From: Rhodococcus ruber
Lineage (GTDB): Bacteria > Actinomycetota > Actinomycetes > Mycobacteriales > Mycobacteriaceae
Reading direction: 5' to 3'
Assembly (NCBI RefSeq): GCF_027270735.1
Contig: NZ_JAPWIJ010000002.1
Span: 248,001 to 312,000 of the forward strand
DNA: 64,000 nucleotides
The position numbers were made by a program, and so were the translations under genes. This document shows, piece by piece, positions 1-8,849 of the stretch. The stretch's first letter is position 1. The number at the start of each line of letters is the position of its first letter. The notes beneath the pieces are model-generated. The model had not been told where the DNA came from. It saw only the letters and a list, made by a program, of their open reading frames with translations, and ran no database searches.

Positions 1-873
1 GGCTGCGGCCGTCGTCTCGCCGACGGTGACGTAATCACCTCGTACGAGCAGGAAACCGGCCAGCAGGATCACCGACAGTCCCACGCATTCGGCACGGTTG
101 CTGCGCGAACCGAAGCGGGTGAAGAGTCGAAAGACATCCAGGCCGATGTCTCGGGCCTTGGCCGACGACCGGTCGATGTCACTCAGATGGGCAGACTCGA
201 GTCCGTACGCGCGCACCGTCTTTGCGCCCTGCATGCTGCTGACGAACGACTGCGCACGCTCGCCCATCGCGACGCGTTCGGCCGCGTACAGCGGAGCCGA
301 CCGCGGCAGATACCACCGCAGCGCCAGCACGTACATCGGCAATGCCACCAGTCCGGCGAGGCCGAGACGCCAGTCGATTCCGAGCATCGTGACCATGCTC
401 AGGCACACGAGCAGGAATGCGCCGACGAGCTGCGGGATCACTTCACCGATCGACTTGGCCATCACTGCGACGTCGTCGCCCACGCGAGAGAGCAAGTCGC
501 CCTTGCCTACTCGTTCCAACGTCGCCACCGGCAGATGCAGGGCGCGACGGACGACGGCTTCGCGCAGCGAGGCCAGGATTCCCTCGCCGAGGGTGCTGAT
601 GAGATAACCACTGAATCCGGTGACGATTCCGCCGATCACCGCGGCCACCGAGATCACCACGACGACACCGATGATCGTCGAGGTGTCGGCTCCGTCCCGG
701 ACGCGGTCGACCAGCACGCCGAGCACGTACACCGGCACCAGCGACATCCCCGCGGCAATTGCGCCGAGGAGCAGCGTCACTGCCGTTCGTGCCCGTCGTA
801 GTTTCAGCTGTTCGAGCAGCCACTTGCCGGACCGTGCCCCGGTGGCGATCGGAAGTAGTTCGGGGGTCGTCAT
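1..873 (-). CDS. ABC exporter half-transporter, membrane domain (partial, cut by window edge)
   Basis: An open frame starts at the ATG at 871-873 and runs off the left end of the window (291 codons, begins MTTPELLPIATG). It covers the transmembrane domain of a type IV (MsbA/LmrA-like) ABC exporter: several hydrophobic helices, for example around residues 30-55 and 75-95, with the charged coupling regions typical of these domains. The nucleotide-binding domain lies outside the window. Its ATG overlaps the TGA of the upstream ABC gene (870-872), so the two are translationally coupled and probably form one heterodimeric exporter. The substrate cannot be told from sequence. Because the upstream partner has a degenerate nucleotide site, this subunit would be expected to carry the intact Walker motifs, but that part is not visible. 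Confidence 0.85.
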   Translation of the reverse strand, partial: MTTPELLPIATGARSGKWLLEQLKLRRARTAVTLLLGAIAAGMSLVPVYVLGVLVDRVRDGADTSTIIGVVVVISVAAVIGGIVTGFSGYLISTLGEGILASLREAVVRRALHLPVATLERVGKGDLLSRVGDDVAVMAKSIGEVIPQLVGAFLLVCLSMVTMLGIDWRLGLAGLVALPMYVLALRWYLPRSAPLYAAERVAMGERAQSFVSSMQGAKTVRAYGLESAHLSDIDRSSAKARDIGLDVFRLFTRFGSRSNRAECVGLSVILLAGFLLVRGDYVTVGETTAAA

Positions 874-2618
874 CGCAGCACCGTGTCCTTGTACTGCGCG
901 TCCGAGGACGCGAGATCGTGGTGCGTTCCCTCGGCGACGACGCATCCGCCGTCGACGACGAGAACGCGATGGGTCACCGACAGCAGCGCAGGGCTGGTGG
1001 TGATGAGGATCGTCGTCTGCGCCGTGCTCCCTGCATGTCGCAGTTCGGCGACACCGCGGGCTATGGCGTGTTCGGTGACGGCGTCGACGGCCGTCGTGGG
1101 GTCGTGCAGCACCAGCACCGGGGCATCGACCGACAGCGCCCTGGCCAAGGCGACTCGTTGACGTTGCCCGCCGGACAGGCTCGCTCCGCGGTCGGTGACG
1201 GCGTGGTCGAGGCCGGCTTCGTGCAGTTCCACGACGTCGGTGGCCGCGGATGCCTGCAGTACTCGGTCGAGTTCGGCCTTGGGCCGCTCACGCCCGGCGG
1301 TGACGTTGCTACGGACGGTGCCGGCGAAGAGGTCGGTCAGGTGCGGCTCGACGAGAACGGTCTCGCGAGCGCGTCGGAGATCGATCTGCCCCGCCGGGAT
1401 GCCGCCGATGCGAACCGATCCGGTGTAATCGGACTCGGAGATCTGGCCGGACAGCAGTGCGGCGATCGCTTCGCCGTCCTGCGGCCGGTAGGCCACCACT
1501 CCGATCAACTCACCCGGTGCTGCCCGGAAGGCGAGGCCGTCGAGCGATCGGAACCGAACGTCGTCGACGGTCAGTTCGGTACCGACCGGAACCGCGGACT
1601 CGGACTGCGGTAGAACGTGTTCCGCGCCGAGCACGAGGGCAAGCCGATCGGCCGATCCACGCACCATGGCCACCACACCGGGGATCTTCGACAACCCGGT
1701 GAGAGGTTCGATGACGAATTGCGACAATCCGATGACGGTGATCAACTCACCCACCGAAATCCGGCCTTGCAACGCGAACCAGCCTGCGGTTCCGGCAATT
1801 CCGACGGCGAGCAGTGCGTTGACCGCCGCGGCGAGGCCCTGATAGACGTTGTTTGCGCGGGCCAGTTTCAGCGTCGCTGCCAATGCCGTTCGGCTCGACG
1901 TCACGAACCGCTGCGTTGCAGCGTTCTCGGCACCGATACCGCGCAGGGGCCGCACTCCGCTGACCAGATCGGTGGCCATTCCCGATACCCCGGCGATCTC
2001 GGCCTGCTGAGCGGTGGCCGCACGAGTGAGCAATGGGGCGAGTCGCTGGAGCGCAATCAGAATCACCGGAGTACCGATCACGACGGCCAGACCGAGAGGA
2101 ATGTCGATGATCAGCAATGCCACCGCCGACGCCACCACCGCCACGGCCGATGCGAAGACCCGGGCGATCAGATCGAGGATCCACGACTCCTTCTCGGCAT
2201 CCGAGGTCGACACCGTGAGCAGCTCCCCCGCCGACAGCTCGGTCCGCAGTCCCCGGGGATCGAGGACGCGTCCGGCCACCTCGACGCGCACCAGGTGCGC
2301 CTCACGCTCGATCGCGACGACGATGATGCGAGCTCCGATGCGCCACGCGTACGACAGGGTGACGAACAGGGCCGCCAGCCCGATCAGCGAGACGATCATC
2401 GCCGTGACGTCGCCGGTGTCGATGGCCCGCGAGACGATGAGACCGATGGCCACCGGGACCATCGTTTCGCACAGTTGATGTACCCCGAACAGCATCGACG
2501 AGCCGATCAAGCGAGCGCGATGGCGTCGAACGGTGCGGCGCAGAATTGCGGAGCCGGTGGCCGGAGGAGGGCCCTCCACCACCGTTCGAGCAGGGCGGAG
2601 CGGTACAGAATCGGTCAT
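870..2618 (-). CDS. ABC exporter half-transporter with degenerate nucleotide-binding site
   Basis: 582 residues from the ATG at 2616-2618 (MTDSVPLRP); a longer frame reaches 2663 but adds an unlikely N-terminus. The N-terminal half is a six-helix ABC exporter membrane domain and the C-terminal third is an ABC ATPase domain. The signature motif is intact (SLSGGQRQRVALARAL), but the Walker A position reads VAYRPQDGEAI without GKS/T, the catalytic Glu after Walker B is replaced (LVLHDPTTAVD), and the switch His is absent (LITTSPALL). This pattern is known from asymmetric heterodimeric exporters, where one composite site is inactive. It overlaps the next ABC gene by 4 bases and would be the non-catalytic partner. 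Substrate unknown. Confidence 0.88.
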   Translation of the reverse strand: MTDSVPLRPARTVVEGPPPATGSAILRRTVRRHRARLIGSSMLFGVHQLCETMVPVAIGLIVSRAIDTGDVTAMIVSLIGLAALFVTLSYAWRIGARIIVVAIEREAHLVRVEVAGRVLDPRGLRTELSAGELLTVSTSDAEKESWILDLIARVFASAVAVVASAVALLIIDIPLGLAVVIGTPVILIALQRLAPLLTRAATAQQAEIAGVSGMATDLVSGVRPLRGIGAENAATQRFVTSSRTALAATLKLARANNVYQGLAAAVNALLAVGIAGTAGWFALQGRISVGELITVIGLSQFVIEPLTGLSKIPGVVAMVRGSADRLALVLGAEHVLPQSESAVPVGTELTVDDVRFRSLDGLAFRAAPGELIGVVAYRPQDGEAIAALLSGQISESDYTGSVRIGGIPAGQIDLRRARETVLVEPHLTDLFAGTVRSNVTAGRERPKAELDRVLQASAATDVVELHEAGLDHAVTDRGASLSGGQRQRVALARALSVDAPVLVLHDPTTAVDAVTEHAIARGVAELRHAGSTAQTTILITTSPALLSVTHRVLVVDGGCVVAEGTHHDLASSDAQYKDTVLR

Positions 2619-2722
2619 TTGCTGCAGCCTAAGGCATCGGGAACTGGCGATGGGGTGCCACATTTACATAGAGTCGTGGCCAGGAACACCACGTAAGTCC
2701 AGTAGAGAGTTCGGAGAACACC

Positions 2723-2896
2723 ATGCCTGCCAAGACATCGACCGACAACGACATCGCCGACGAAGACATCGTCCCACTCGAGTACGAGACGGCCAGCCAG
2801 GCTCAGCGTGTCGTCGCTGCCTACGCGACCGATGCAGACGAATGCCGCATGTTGTTGTCGATGCTGGGTATAGACCCCGTAGCGAAGACCGACTGA
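2723..2896 (+). CDS. small acidic hypothetical protein (57 aa)
   Basis: A 57-codon frame ([20 protein letters not shown]..., ending GIDPVAKTD) lies between the divergent ABC gene and otsA, with a GGAGA ribosome-binding site 6 bases before the ATG. It is acidic at the N-terminus and has a short helix-forming C-terminal half with one Cys. No family is recognised. It is read in the same direction as otsA and ends 52 bp before it, so it may share that transcript. Support comes from the ribosome-binding site and codon pattern only. Confidence 0.6.
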   Translation: MPAKTSTDNDIADEDIVPLEYETASQAQRVVAAYATDADECRMLLSMLGIDPVAKTD

Positions 2897-2948
2897 CAGG
2901 TTTTCGCAGGGCTGTTTTCCCAGGGATCTACAAGCGGATTGGACAGTT

Positions 2949-4400
2949 GTGGCTGACGCCTCGCAGGGTTCGGATTTTGTCGTCGTAGCCAACAGGTTGC
3001 CCGTCGATCTGGAAAAGCTTCCGGACGGAAGCACGCGATGGAAGCGAAGCCCCGGCGGGTTGGTCACCGCCCTCGAACCGATCCTGCGCGCCAACAAGGG
3101 TGCCTGGGTGGGATGGGTCGGCGTGTCCGACGTCGACGTCGAGCCGTTCGTCGAGGACGACCTGCAGCTGCGACCGGTGCCGATCAGCGAGAAGGAATAC
3201 ACCCAGTACTACGAGGGGTTCTCCAACGCGACCCTGTGGCCGCTCTACCACGACGTCATCGTCAAACCGGAGTACGACCGCGACTGGTGGAACGCCTACG
3301 TCGAAGTCAATCGCCGCTTTGCCGAGAAGACATCCGAGGCGGCGGCACAGGGCGCGACGGTCTGGATCCAGGACTACCAGCTCCAGCTCGTCCCGAAGAT
3401 GCTGCGCATGCTGCGCCCCGATCTGACCATCGGGTTCTTCCTGCACATCCCGTTTCCGCCGATCGAGCTGTTCATGCAGATGCCGTGGCGAACCGAGATC
3501 GTCGAAGGACTGCTCGGTGCCGACCTCATCGGCTTCCACCTCTCCGGCGGCGCACAGAACTTCCTCTACCTTGCCCGACGCCTCGCCGGGGGAACCACAT
3601 CTCGCGGAACCGTCGGAGTGCGGTCCAAGCTCGGCGTCGTGCAGGTCGGCTTCCGGACCGTGCGCGTCGGAGCCTTCCCCATCTCCATCGACTCGGGCGA
3701 CCTCGACACCAAGTCTCGCTCCAAGGCCGTCCGCGATCGCGCGAAGCAACTCCGCAAGGACCTGGGCAACCCGAAGCGCATCATGCTCGGAGTCGATCGA
3801 CTCGATTACACCAAAGGAATCGACGTCCGGCTCAACGCTTTCCGTGAATTGCTCGAAGAGGGCCGCGTCGACCCCGCCGAGAACGTCATCGTGCAGTTGG
3901 CCACGCCCAGCCGGGAACGCGTCGAAAGTTACGTAGCGATGCGCGGCGAGATCGAGCAGCAGGTGGGCCGCATCAACGGCGAGTACGGCCAGGTGGGTCA
4001 TCCGGTGGTGCATTACCTGCACCGGCCGATCCCCCGCGACGACCTGCTGGCCTACTTCGTCGCCGCGGACGTCATGCTGGTCACCCCGTTGCGCGACGGT
4101 ATGAACCTCGTCGCCAAGGAGTACGTGGCCTGCCGCAGCGACCTCGGCGGTGCGTTGGTACTCAGTGAATTCACCGGTGCCGCAGCAGAACTGCGCCAGG
4201 CGTACCTGTGCAATCCACACGACCTGGACAGCGTGAAGGACGCCATCATCGGCGCGCTCGAGCAGGAACCCGAGGCAGGAAAACGCCACATGCGTGCCAT
4301 GCGCCGGCAGGTGCTCGCGCACGACGTCGACCGCTGGGCCCGCTCCTTCCTGACCGCGCTCGCACAACCTGCGGAGGGCTCGAACCCCACGCAGCGTTAA
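2949..4400 (+). CDS. otsA: alpha,alpha-trehalose-6-phosphate synthase
   Basis: 483 residues starting at a GTG. This GT20 retaining glycosyltransferase joins UDP/ADP-glucose and glucose-6-phosphate into trehalose-6-phosphate in the cytosol. Visible family motifs are the N-terminal NRLP segment, GGLVTAL in the donor loop, [33 protein letters not shown] near residue 283 (phosphate/donor binding Arg and Lys) and [14 protein letters not shown] near residue 380. Length is normal for actinobacterial OtsA. It is followed by a strong terminator and so forms a one- or two-gene transcript. No otsB is next to it. Trehalose is a precursor of mycolate carriers in this family of bacteria, which is of interest next to the iniBAC region and the GH13 enzyme at 14050. 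Confidence 0.97.
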   Translation: MADASQGSDFVVVANRLPVDLEKLPDGSTRWKRSPGGLVTALEPILRANKGAWVGWVGVSDVDVEPFVEDDLQLRPVPISEKEYTQYYEGFSNATLWPLYHDVIVKPEYDRDWWNAYVEVNRRFAEKTSEAAAQGATVWIQDYQLQLVPKMLRMLRPDLTIGFFLHIPFPPIELFMQMPWRTEIVEGLLGADLIGFHLSGGAQNFLYLARRLAGGTTSRGTVGVRSKLGVVQVGFRTVRVGAFPISIDSGDLDTKSRSKAVRDRAKQLRKDLGNPKRIMLGVDRLDYTKGIDVRLNAFRELLEEGRVDPAENVIVQLATPSRERVESYVAMRGEIEQQVGRINGEYGQVGHPVVHYLHRPIPRDDLLAYFVAADVMLVTPLRDGMNLVAKEYVACRSDLGGALVLSEFTGAAAELRQAYLCNPHDLDSVKDAIIGALEQEPEAGKRHMRAMRRQVLAHDVDRWARSFLTALAQPAEGSNPTQR

Positions 4401-4416
4401 ATCGCTTTCCTTCCGA

Positions 4417-4455
4417 CCGTCGACGGCTGTAACTTTGCCGTCGACGGTTTCTTTT
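4417..4455 (+). terminator. intrinsic terminator of otsA
   Basis: Perfect 11-bp inverted repeat CCGTCGACGGC / GCCGTCGACGG (4417-4427 and 4437-4447) with a 9-base loop, followed by TTTCTTTT. It starts 17 bases after the otsA stop codon. This is the best U-tract terminator in the window. Confidence 0.9.
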
Positions 4456-4557
4456 CATGTATCGAGTTCATGCGCTTTCACGTGAGGAGGTGGGCATCGT
4501 GGCCACCTGGACAACAACACCCCCGAGCCCTCGTTCCTCCTCCCCGAAGGATCTCGC

Positions 4558-5574
4558 ATGTCTCCACTCGACCACTACGGTCTCGATCAGCACTGGCTGA
4601 CCGAATTCGAAAAGCTTTCTCAGAAAACAATTCTCGCCCGCGTCGTTCGCGTCGACCGCGGTGAGTTCGACGCCGTCACCGACAGCGGCATCGTCCGATG
4701 CACCGGTAACAACATATGCACCGGGGATTGGGTGACACTGGACGAGCACTCGTTGCGGCTGAGCGCCATCCTGCCCCGCCGGACAGCCATCGAACGCGCC
4801 TCCGCCGGATCGACATCCGAGACACAGGTTCTCGGAGCCAACGTCGATACCGTCGTGGTCACCGTTGCGTCGGACACGGCTCTCGACCTCGGTCGCGTCG
4901 AGCGCTACATCACCCTCGCCTGGGGCAGCGGCGGCGTTCCCGTTCTCGCGATCACCAAGAACGACAGCGGTAGCGTCGACGAGGAGCGAATACTGGCAGC
5001 CGCACCGGGTGTCGCCGTATGCAGCACGAGTGCTGTGTCGAACGGCGGAATCGACTCACTGACAGAACATCTGCGGGGCACGGTCGCACTGATCGGGCCG
5101 TCGGGATCCGGAAAGTCGACGCTCGGCAATGCTCTTCTGGGTGGCCCGGCTTTCACGACCGGCGCCACCCGCGACGCCGACGGCAAGGGCAGGCACACGA
5201 CAGTGCATCGGGAGTTGGTGCCGATTCCGTCGTCCGGCCTCGTTCTGCTGGATACACCCGGTCTGCGGTCGGTGGGTGTCCAGGGATCGGAAGATGCTGT
5301 GGCGAGCGCCTTTTCCGACATCGAAGAACTGGCCGCACAGTGCCGGTTCGGTGACTGTGCGCACGAACGCGAGCCCGGATGCGCAGTGCTTGCCGCCGTC
5401 GAAGCGGGCGAGCTCACCGAACGCAGACTCGGCAACTATCGAAAGCTGCTGCGGGAGAACGCGTGGGCCACCTCGAGGCACGACGCCCGAGCCCGCAGCG
5501 AAAAGCTACGCGAGTACAAGCAGATCTCGAAATCACTGCGCCGGAAATACGCAGCCGACGGCAAGGTGCGGTAG
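4558..5574 (+). CDS. rsgA: ribosome small subunit-dependent GTPase A (RsgA-type)
   Basis: 338 residues. RsgA GTPases assist late maturation of the 30S subunit. Domain order is an N-terminal OB-fold (about 25-95), a circularly permuted GTPase domain with G4 TKND (133-136) before G1 GPSGSGKST (180-188) and G3 DTPG (232-235), and a C-terminal zinc knuckle with Cys262, Cys267, His269 and Cys275 in the canonical C-x4-C-x-H-x5-C spacing. GAAGGA precedes the ATG. The N-terminus (YGLDQHW) resembles the stand-alone, second RsgA type rather than the form usually found next to aroA in actinobacteria, so the genome may carry two. It converges on the next gene with one base between the stop codons. Confidence 0.93.
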   Translation: MSPLDHYGLDQHWLTEFEKLSQKTILARVVRVDRGEFDAVTDSGIVRCTGNNICTGDWVTLDEHSLRLSAILPRRTAIERASAGSTSETQVLGANVDTVVVTVASDTALDLGRVERYITLAWGSGGVPVLAITKNDSGSVDEERILAAAPGVAVCSTSAVSNGGIDSLTEHLRGTVALIGPSGSGKSTLGNALLGGPAFTTGATRDADGKGRHTTVHRELVPIPSSGLVLLDTPGLRSVGVQGSEDAVASAFSDIEELAAQCRFGDCAHEREPGCAVLAAVEAGELTERRLGNYRKLLRENAWATSRHDARARSEKLREYKQISKSLRRKYAADGKVR

Positions 5575-5575
5575 G

Positions 5576-5806
5576 TCAGCTCTCGTCGAACAGCGAGGGG
5601 CTCTCGCTCTCCGCCTCGGCCTGCGGACTCGAACCCCCGTTGTTCGATGCCTTGCGTACCACCTCGACCGTGGTGGTGCGCACCGACAACCGATGCCCGT
5701 CGTGATGTTCGAGCAACGCCAAACCCTGACGAATCTCGAGCACCTTCCACGGGCCGGCGTGCCCGGACGCCTGAACCAGGTCGCCTGGTGCGATCTCGGA
5801 AGCCAC
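5576..5806 (-). CDS. small hypothetical protein, SH3-like beta fold suspected
   Basis: 76 residues from a GTG at 5804-5806, chosen because GGAGAA lies 8 bases upstream; a longer frame to 5857 has no such site. The first 50 residues (VASEIAPGDLVQASGHAGPW..., LALLEHHDGHRLSVRTTTVE) look like a short beta-barrel similar to small DUF1918-like actinobacterial proteins. The last 25 residues are Ser/Glu-rich and probably disordered. The function is unknown. It converges with rsgA. Confidence 0.65.
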   Translation of the reverse strand: MASEIAPGDLVQASGHAGPWKVLEIRQGLALLEHHDGHRLSVRTTTVEVVRKASNNGGSSPQAEAESESPSLFDES

Positions 5807-5912
5807 TGTTGTTCTCCATTCGGCGAGCGATCGGGTTCGAGCAAGTCTGTGACACACACCCTATCGGGCACCCGCCGACGCGCACTCACTTGCTCGGCGA
5901 ACAATTTAGGAG

Positions 5913-5943
5913 TACTCATGTAATAGTTATAGACATACAAGTA
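5913..5943 (+). promoter_or_regulatory. candidate MarR operator/promoter of the efflux operon
   Basis: An unusually AT-rich stretch upstream of the MFS gene holds facing half-sites TACTCATGTA (5913-5922) and TACAAGTA (5936-5943), the second being the reverse complement of TACTTGTA. A TATAGA -10-like box lies between them. MarR-family repressors commonly bind such imperfect palindromes over their own promoters, and a MarR gene is the second gene of this operon. The assignment is by pattern only. Confidence 0.4.
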
Positions 5944-5960
5944 ATCGCGTGGAGGTGGAC

Positions 5961-7376
5961 GTGGCCGAGCTGACTCGACGACACCGGTATCTCGTACTCG
6001 GCATCTGCTGCCTGAGCCTGTTTCTCGTCAGCACCGACAACACGATCGTCAACGTGGCACTTCCGTCGATGCGCACCGATCTGAACGCGTCGGTATCGGG
6101 ACTGCAGTGGATCATCGACGCATACACGCTGGTTGTCGCCTCGCTGCTGATGCTCGGCGGCTCGATGGCCGACAAGTTCGGGCGCAAACGTTTCTTCCTG
6201 ATCGGCACCGGAACTTTTGTGTTCGGGTCACTGCTGTGCAGCATTGCACCGTCACTGGGTTGGCTCGTCGCCTTCCGAATGCTGCAGGCCGTCGGCGGCT
6301 CGATGATGAATCCCGTCGCGATGTCGATCATCACCAATACCTTCACCGACCCGAAAGAGCGTGCCGGGGCCATCGGAATGTGGGGTGCTGTCGTCGGGAT
6401 CTCGATGTCGGCGGGCCCCGCGCTCGGCGGCATCCTCGTCACCGGTGCCGGCTGGCAATCGATCTTCTGGATCAACGTCCCTGTCGGCATCTTCGCACTG
6501 GCGATGACGGTGAAGTTCGTCCCCGAATCCAAAGCCGAGCACGCGAGAAAGTTCGACCCGGCCGGTCAATTCCTCATCTTCGCGTTTCTCGCCTCGCTGG
6601 TGTTCACCATCATCGAAGGCCCAGCGAAGGGCTGGGGATCGCCGCTCATCGTGCTCACCGGTGCCATTGCAGTGGGTTCCCTCGTGGGCCTGCTGGTGGT
6701 CGAGTCGCGGATCGAGGAACCGCTGATCCAGCTGAAGTTCTTCCGCAGCGCACCGTTCAGCGGAGCGACGGTGATCGCCGTGTGCGCGTTCGCTTCCCTG
6801 GGCGGATTTCTGTTCCTCAACACCCTGTACCTGCAGGACGTGCGTGGGTACTCGCCGCTGCATGCCGGTCTCTACACTCTGCCGATGGCCTTGATGACGC
6901 TGATCTTCGCGCCGATCTCGGGCCGTATCGTCGGCACCCTCGGAGCGCGCATTCCGCTGCTCGTCGCGGGAATCGGATTCGTGACCTCGGCGCTGATGCT
7001 CACCCGACTGACTCCGACAACGTCGTTCGCGTGGCTGGCGGTCGCATACGTGATCTTCGGAATATCCTTCGGCATGGTCAACGCCCCGATCACCAACACC
7101 GCGGTGTCCGGAATGCCGCGCAGCCAGGCCGGAGTGGCGTCCGCCATCGCGTCGACCAGCCGGCAGGTGGGTCAGTCGCTCGGTGTGGCCGTCGTCGGCT
7201 CCATCGTGACCGCGAGCATCGTCGGTGAGATCTCCGACGGTTTCACCGCCGCTGCCGTGCCCGCGTGGTTCGTCATCGCAGGCGCAGGCGTGGTCGTCAC
7301 CGTGCTCGCAGTGGTCACCACCGGCCGGTGGGCCCGCTCGACCGCCGAGAACATCGGCCGTCCGGTGCTCGTATGA
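5961..7376 (+). CDS. MFS multidrug efflux transporter, DHA2 (EmrB/QacA) type
   Basis: 471 residues from the GTG at 5961, preferred because GGAGG sits 5 bases upstream; GTGs at 5949 and 5955 are alternatives. It is a 14-helix drug:H+ antiporter of the DHA2 family. Helix 1 carries DNTIVNVALPSM (the family motif with the membrane-embedded Asp), the loop after helix 2 has GGSMADKFGRKR (motif A), and helix 5 has the antiporter motif C (GPALGG). It would sit in the inner membrane and expel amphipathic drugs or dyes; the substrate cannot be read. Its stop overlaps the ATG of a MarR regulator (ATGA), an arrangement typical of self-regulated efflux pumps. Confidence 0.93.
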   Translation: MAELTRRHRYLVLGICCLSLFLVSTDNTIVNVALPSMRTDLNASVSGLQWIIDAYTLVVASLLMLGGSMADKFGRKRFFLIGTGTFVFGSLLCSIAPSLGWLVAFRMLQAVGGSMMNPVAMSIITNTFTDPKERAGAIGMWGAVVGISMSAGPALGGILVTGAGWQSIFWINVPVGIFALAMTVKFVPESKAEHARKFDPAGQFLIFAFLASLVFTIIEGPAKGWGSPLIVLTGAIAVGSLVGLLVVESRIEEPLIQLKFFRSAPFSGATVIAVCAFASLGGFLFLNTLYLQDVRGYSPLHAGLYTLPMALMTLIFAPISGRIVGTLGARIPLLVAGIGFVTSALMLTRLTPTTSFAWLAVAYVIFGISFGMVNAPITNTAVSGMPRSQAGVASAIASTSRQVGQSLGVAVVGSIVTASIVGEISDGFTAAAVPAWFVIAGAGVVVTVLAVVTTGRWARSTAENIGRPVLV

Positions 7377-7777
7377 CCGATTCGGAGGCGGGCCGCGTCT
7401 GGCGGGACATGCGGGCGTTGATGCTCGAGAAACACGACACCCGACGGGCCGTCGCCGACGCCACCGGTATGAGCTTTCTGCGAGCCAAGTTGCTCACCAA
7501 ATTACTCACGGGTGATCGGACGGTGACCGAGCTGGCCGAGATTCTCGCGTCCGACGCGCCGTACGTCTCTCTCAACGTTCGCGAGCTCGAGAAGCGCGAA
7601 TTGGTGGTGCGCACCGAAGATCCCGACGATCGCCGACGCCGCATCATCGGGCTCACCGATACCGGCCGCCGCCTCGCCGAGAAAGCCAGAACGATCGCCG
7701 ACGCTCCGCCGCCGGAATTCACGACGGTCTCTGCGGCGGATCTGGCACATCTGCGACGGATTCTGCAGCTGCCCTGA
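7373..7777 (+). CDS. MarR-family transcriptional regulator
   Basis: 134 residues from the ATG overlapping the MFS stop. It has the winged helix-turn-helix plan: VTELAEILASDAPYVSLNVR as HTH with recognition helix, then the wing VVRTEDPDDRRRRIIGLTDT, with helices at both ends for dimerisation. The D-x-R-D/R-R-wing pattern is diagnostic for MarR. It is translationally coupled to the efflux pump and is probably its repressor, released by a small ligand. The candidate operator is the AT-rich palindrome at 5913-5943. Confidence 0.92.
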   Translation: MTDSEAGRVWRDMRALMLEKHDTRRAVADATGMSFLRAKLLTKLLTGDRTVTELAEILASDAPYVSLNVRELEKRELVVRTEDPDDRRRRIIGLTDTGRRLAEKARTIADAPPPEFTTVSAADLAHLRRILQLP

Positions 7778-7785
7778 TCCGGCTG

Positions 7786-8532
7786 TCAGCGGCGGATGGC
7801 CTCGACTGGGGTGCCGGTCTCTACGAGGGCGCGGACGGTCGCCGCTTCCATACCTGGGGATCCGCACACCAGAATTTGGCTGTCCAGGAATGACCCCTGC
7901 GCGGCGACGACGTCGGCCACACTGCCTTCCCAACAATGCTCGGGCTCGAAGAATGCTGTGGTGGAACCGATTTCGGCACGGATGTTCTCGTTCCATCGAT
8001 CCGGGGCCCACGGCTCGTGCAGTTGATCGACGACGGGAACGACGGTCAACCACCGCAACTGCGACGCCATCAACCACAGCATGTCCCCGGCATACAGATC
8101 GCGAGGCGATTTTCCGCCGACGAACAGCGTCACGTTGGGTGGCTGCTCCCAGCGCGTGAGATCGAGCAGAATCGCCCGCAACGGAGCAAGGCCGGTGCCG
8201 CCCGCGATCATGACGACGTCGCGACCCGAGTCGTCGACGTGCAGACCGCCTTTCGGATCACTGATCTGCCACACATCCCCTGGCCGTGTCTCGTTGACGA
8301 TCGACCCGCTCACCCACCCTGCCGGAACGGCCCGGACGTGAAATTCCAGTTTGCCGTCGAGCGAGGGAGGCAGCGCGGGTGAGTACCGCCGCGTCAGAGC
8401 AGAGTTCTGGGGAACTGTCACCGACACCGACTGGCCTGCCGCGAACGGAACCACGTCGCCTTCGAGTCTGATGACCGCGAGGTCGTTCCGAAGTCGGTGA
8501 TACTGAACGACCGTCGAACTCCACGCCTGCAT
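7786..8532 (-). CDS. FAD/NAD(P)-binding oxidoreductase (ferredoxin-NADP reductase-like)
   Basis: 248 residues. The N-terminal half is an FAD-binding beta-barrel with RRYSPA (RxYS, flavin phosphate binding) around residues 48-53. The C-terminal half is an NAD(P)-binding Rossmann domain with GGTGLAPLRA near residue 111 and VCGSPGM near residue 222. There is no 2Fe-2S domain and no globin domain, so it matches the bare reductase module of flavohemoglobins and ring-hydroxylase reductases. Its electron partner is not encoded next to it. It converges with the MarR gene. Length is normal for a two-domain reductase. Confidence 0.88.
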   Translation of the reverse strand: MQAWSSTVVQYHRLRNDLAVIRLEGDVVPFAAGQSVSVTVPQNSALTRRYSPALPPSLDGKLEFHVRAVPAGWVSGSIVNETRPGDVWQISDPKGGLHVDDSGRDVVMIAGGTGLAPLRAILLDLTRWEQPPNVTLFVGGKSPRDLYAGDMLWLMASQLRWLTVVPVVDQLHEPWAPDRWNENIRAEIGSTTAFFEPEHCWEGSVADVVAAQGSFLDSQILVCGSPGMEAATVRALVETGTPVEAIRR

Positions 8533-8570
8533 GTCGACCAGGATAGGGGTCGGTGCCGGGTGTCTCGCAA

Positions 8571-8647
8571 ACGCGCGCGCGTTTGCTGGATGCGAGCGAA
8601 ATAGCGACCGAATCTGCGCGCACCTGACAAATGCGCGCGCGTTTGCG
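8571..8647. repeat. 77-bp intergenic repeat, copy 1
   Basis: Matches 8752-8828 with one difference in 77 bases (AGCG versus AGTG). Each copy begins with a CGCGCGCG block inside a palindrome (at copy 1, GCAAACGCGCGCGCGTTTGC at 8567-8586) and ends with a second related palindrome (CAAATGCGCGCGCGTTTG). The unit lies between the oxidoreductase start and the hspR stop and does not code for anything recognisable. Confidence 0.9.
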
Positions 8648-8751
8648 AGGACGTGCGCCCAAGACCCGCGCCGCAGCTCCAGTGAACCGACTCAACCCTG
8701 GAGGCCAGCCCTGCCCGAGGTTCGCCACCGTCGCCCGGCTCGCCGGCGCAC

Positions 8752-8828
8752 ACGCGCGCGCGTTTGCTGGATGCGAGCGAAATAGTGACCGAATCTGCGC
8801 GCACCTGACAAATGCGCGCGCGTTTGCG
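8752..8828. repeat. 77-bp intergenic repeat, copy 2
   Basis: Second direct copy, offset 181 bp from copy 1. It ends 22 bp before the end of hspR. The paired CAAAYGCG palindromes about 60 bp apart suggest a REP/MITE-like or protein-binding element that occurs elsewhere in the genome. About 100 bp of unrelated sequence separates the two copies. Confidence 0.9.
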
Positions 8829-8849
8829 GGGATGTCTGCGCCGGCGAAC

